A stretch of DNA of 64,000 bases from Bradyrhizobium stylosanthis (GTDB taxonomy: Bacteria; Pseudomonadota; Alphaproteobacteria; Rhizobiales; Xanthobacteraceae). This document shows, one piece after another, positions 62,374 to 64,000 of the stretch. The position numbers and the translations under genes are program-made. Where the stretch lies: the NCBI RefSeq assembly GCF_001641335.1, contig NZ_LVEM01000002.1, positions 1,498,124 to 1,562,123 of the forward strand. The letters are read 5' to 3'. Numbering within the stretch: the stretch's first letter is position 1; each line of letters starts with the position of its first letter. The notes below the pieces were generated by a model. That model saw only the letters and a list, made by a program, of their open reading frames with translations, ran no database searches and was not told where the DNA came from.

Positions 62374-63141
62374 ATGAGAAACACTTTCGCGGCTGCGGCC
62401 GCTCTGTTGCTGGCGGCTACCACGGCAAGCTCCGCGGCCGACATCGGCGCGGTCAGGTTCAAGGCTGCGCCGGCGGCCACCGTGTACAGCTGGACCGGCT
62501 TCTATGTCGGCGGCAATGTCGGCGGTGGCATGGCGTCATCCCGTTTCGACGATCCCTGCTTCTACTGCACGTCCGCGACCCCCACGACCGGCTTCTTCAC
62601 CGGCGGCGCGCAGGTCGGTTACAACTATCAGTTCGGTCGGGGCCTCGTCGGTATTGAAGCCGATTTCAACGGCAACAGCCGCTTCAAGGGTGCGCTGCTC
62701 GGCGGCGACGACTCCCGAGCGATGAACGTCGGTCTCAAGGCGGATACCAGCGGCACGATCCGGGCGCGCGCAGGCCTCGTCGTCGACAACGTCCTCGCCT
62801 ATGTGACCGCTGGCGCGGCTTGGGCCGATGTCAGGCAGACCGGCGTCGAGTTCTTCAATTTCATGCCATTCCCGAACTTCGGAAACACCACCGGAGTTAC
62901 GGCCAATAGCAGCGGCACGGTCTGGGGCGGGGTGGTCGGCATCGGCGTCGAGTATGCGCTCGACTCGAACTGGATCGTCGGCGGCGAATTCCTGCATACG
63001 ATGTATCGGGATAACGAAGCGACCATTCGCGCGATCGACGGCACCGTGGCCTGCACAGGCAGACCCGATGGCGGCTGCGTCATCCGCAACCAGCTCACGA
63101 CCGACGTTGCGCGCGTCAGGATCAGCTACAAGTTTCAGTAG
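62374..63141 (+). CDS. Outer-membrane beta-barrel protein
   Basis: This protein has about 255 residues from the ATG at 62374, with a GGGAG site upstream; an ATG at 62353 is in frame. It has a signal peptide MRNTFAAAAALLLAATTASSAAD, then YSWTGFYVGGNVGGGMASSRF, the common barrel entry, and alternating strands (GAQVGYNYQFGRGLVGIEADFNGNSRF, VGIGVEYALDSNWIVGGEFLHTMY) ending VARVRISYKFQ with terminal aromatic residues. It belongs to the same broad family as the barrel at 26429. Confidence 0.87.
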   Translation: MRNTFAAAAALLLAATTASSAADIGAVRFKAAPAATVYSWTGFYVGGNVGGGMASSRFDDPCFYCTSATPTTGFFTGGAQVGYNYQFGRGLVGIEADFNGNSRFKGALLGGDDSRAMNVGLKADTSGTIRARAGLVVDNVLAYVTAGAAWADVRQTGVEFFNFMPFPNFGNTTGVTANSSGTVWGGVVGIGVEYALDSNWIVGGEFLHTMYRDNEATIRAIDGTVACTGRPDGGCVIRNQLTTDVARVRISYKFQ

Positions 63142-63343
63142 CCGATCGGCCTGGTCGTTCGGACGGGGGCGGGCAGGACGACCTCGCCCCCGGCTACCGC
63201 CGGCATCGCCGTCAGCTTGAGCGCGCACATCACCGGAATGCTCGGCGATTTTGTGCGCGATCCCAGTAGCTCCAGGGTTCGCGATGCGTTATCGGTAGCG
63301 AGCCAAGGACGTTGATGGAAAATCAGGCCAGGCGGAAAAGATC

Positions 63344-64000
63344 GTGAGTTTCTTCGAGCGTCTCAAGACACAAGCATCCGTTGAGTGGCGGGCCTACACC
63401 GAGCATCCCTTCACGAACGGACTGGCGGACGGCTCGCTCCCCGAAGCGGCGTTTCGTCACTACCTCGTTCAGGATTACCTGTTCCTCATCGAGTTTGCCC
63501 GCGCGTATGCGCTCGCGGTCTACAAGTCGCCCGGGCTTGCCGATATGCGTGAAGCGGCGGCCGGCCTGTCGGCCATCCTCGATGTCGAGATGAACCTGCA
63601 TGTGAAGCTCTGCGCCGAGTGGGGTCTATCCCCGGCCGACCTTGAACAGGCCCCTCCGGCGGCCGAGATGCTGGCCTATACGCGCTACGTGCTCGACGCG
63701 GGAATGCGCGGCGATCTGCTGGCACTCAAGGTGGCGCTTGCCCCCTGCGTGATCGGGTACGCGGAGATTGCAACGCGGCTCGCCGCGCGACCCCATGCTG
63801 ACGCTGCGACCAACGCCTATCGCGTCTGGATCGCCGAGTACGCCGGCGTGCCGTACCAGGAGGTCTCTGCCAAGGCGCGGGCGCATCTGGATCATCTCGC
63901 CGATCTCTACGCCACGCCGGCCCGCGAGGCCGAGCTGATCGCGATCTTCAAGGAAGCCACCCGGCTCGAGGCGGACTTCTGGGAGAAGGCTTGGCGCGCG
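63344..64000 (+). CDS. tenA: TenA-family thiaminase II/transcriptional activator-like protein (3' end missing)
   Basis: The protein starts at a GTG at 63344 (MSFFERLKTQASVEWRAYTEHPF) and runs off the window after 219 residues. The TenA helical core is visible: GSLPEAAFRHYLVQDYLFLIEFARAYALAVYKS, AILDVEMNLHVKLCAEWGL, TRYVLDAGMRGDLLALKVALAPCVIGYAEI, and the C-terminal catalytic Glu region EATRLEADFWEKAWR. It hydrolyses aminopyrimidine forms in thiamin salvage. No thi gene is visible in the window, and no thiamin riboswitch is seen before it. Confidence 0.85.
   Translation, partial: MSFFERLKTQASVEWRAYTEHPFTNGLADGSLPEAAFRHYLVQDYLFLIEFARAYALAVYKSPGLADMREAAAGLSAILDVEMNLHVKLCAEWGLSPADLEQAPPAAEMLAYTRYVLDAGMRGDLLALKVALAPCVIGYAEIATRLAARPHADAATNAYRVWIAEYAGVPYQEVSAKARAHLDHLADLYATPAREAELIAIFKEATRLEADFWEKAWRA

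Noticed and set aside
63142..63343. Thiamin riboswitch before tenA
   Set aside because: No CTGAGA and ACCTGA-type core is present in the gap.

Overview
The window is chromosomal DNA from an alphaproteobacterium of the order Rhizobiales, most probably Bradyrhizobium or a close relative. The evidence is the very GC-rich, GCC/GGC-biased codon use, the dispersed inverted-repeat families typical of that genus (arms such as GTCATGGCCGGG, GTCGTCCCGG, CGTCATTGCGAGCG and CGTAGGGTGGGC), a tRNA-His without encoded G-1 and with A73 (an alphaproteobacterial trait), adjacent serC-serA, Omp25-like beta-barrels and a phasin.

Bases 1-42000 are mostly ordinary housekeeping and accessory chromosome: a Tat-exported metallo-beta-lactamase-fold hydrolase, three GST-family proteins, a DUF1800/DUF1501 exported pair, an IsdG-like heme-degrading monooxygenase, an aldo/keto reductase, GNAT acetyltransferases, a PAS membrane protein with two small membrane proteins beside it, an aspartate aminotransferase, an EF-G paralogue, a SulP transporter, shikimate dehydrogenase, a tandem pair of exported 208-residue proteins, an alpha-hydroxy-acid oxidase, glmM, an Fsr-like MFS exporter, two outer-membrane barrels, serC and serA, a thiolase, a flavin monooxygenase, a chemoreceptor, a very long PAS histidine kinase and a phasin. 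Most intergenic gaps longer than 100 bases are filled by dispersed repeats.

Bases 42175-57443 hold an integrative element of about 15.2 kb at tRNA-His(GTG). A 17-bp direct repeat of the tRNA 3' end (42235-42251 and 57427-57443) marks attL and attR. The element carries a tyrosine integrase next to attL, a protein with family-A polymerase-like palm motifs, a serine recombinase, a two-gene operon of a primary-type sigma factor and a NERD-nuclease/UvrD-like helicase, and a defence cluster: DrmB (DUF1998) and DrmA (helicase) in one direction, and a cytosine-5 DNA methyltransferase with a Vsr mismatch endonuclease in the other. This is a DISARM class 2-like system in which no drmC (phospholipase D) gene is visible. 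The sigma factor and NERD helicase occupy the place where a further effector would be expected.

Immediately past attR, 57632-61454 carries a second foreign-looking block: a SIR2-STAND(NB-ARC)-repeat protein of the Avs/SIR2-STAND anti-phage type and a small GIY-YIG-like protein. From 61597 the host-type chromosome resumes with an NTF2-like protein, another outer-membrane barrel and a TenA-family protein cut by the window end.

The most interesting material is the tRNA-His island (drmC-less DISARM-like cluster, sigma/NERD-helicase operon, polymerase-like protein) with the adjacent SIR2-STAND gene, followed by a structured leader with a sequestered ribosome-binding site before the flavin monooxygenase at 33583.
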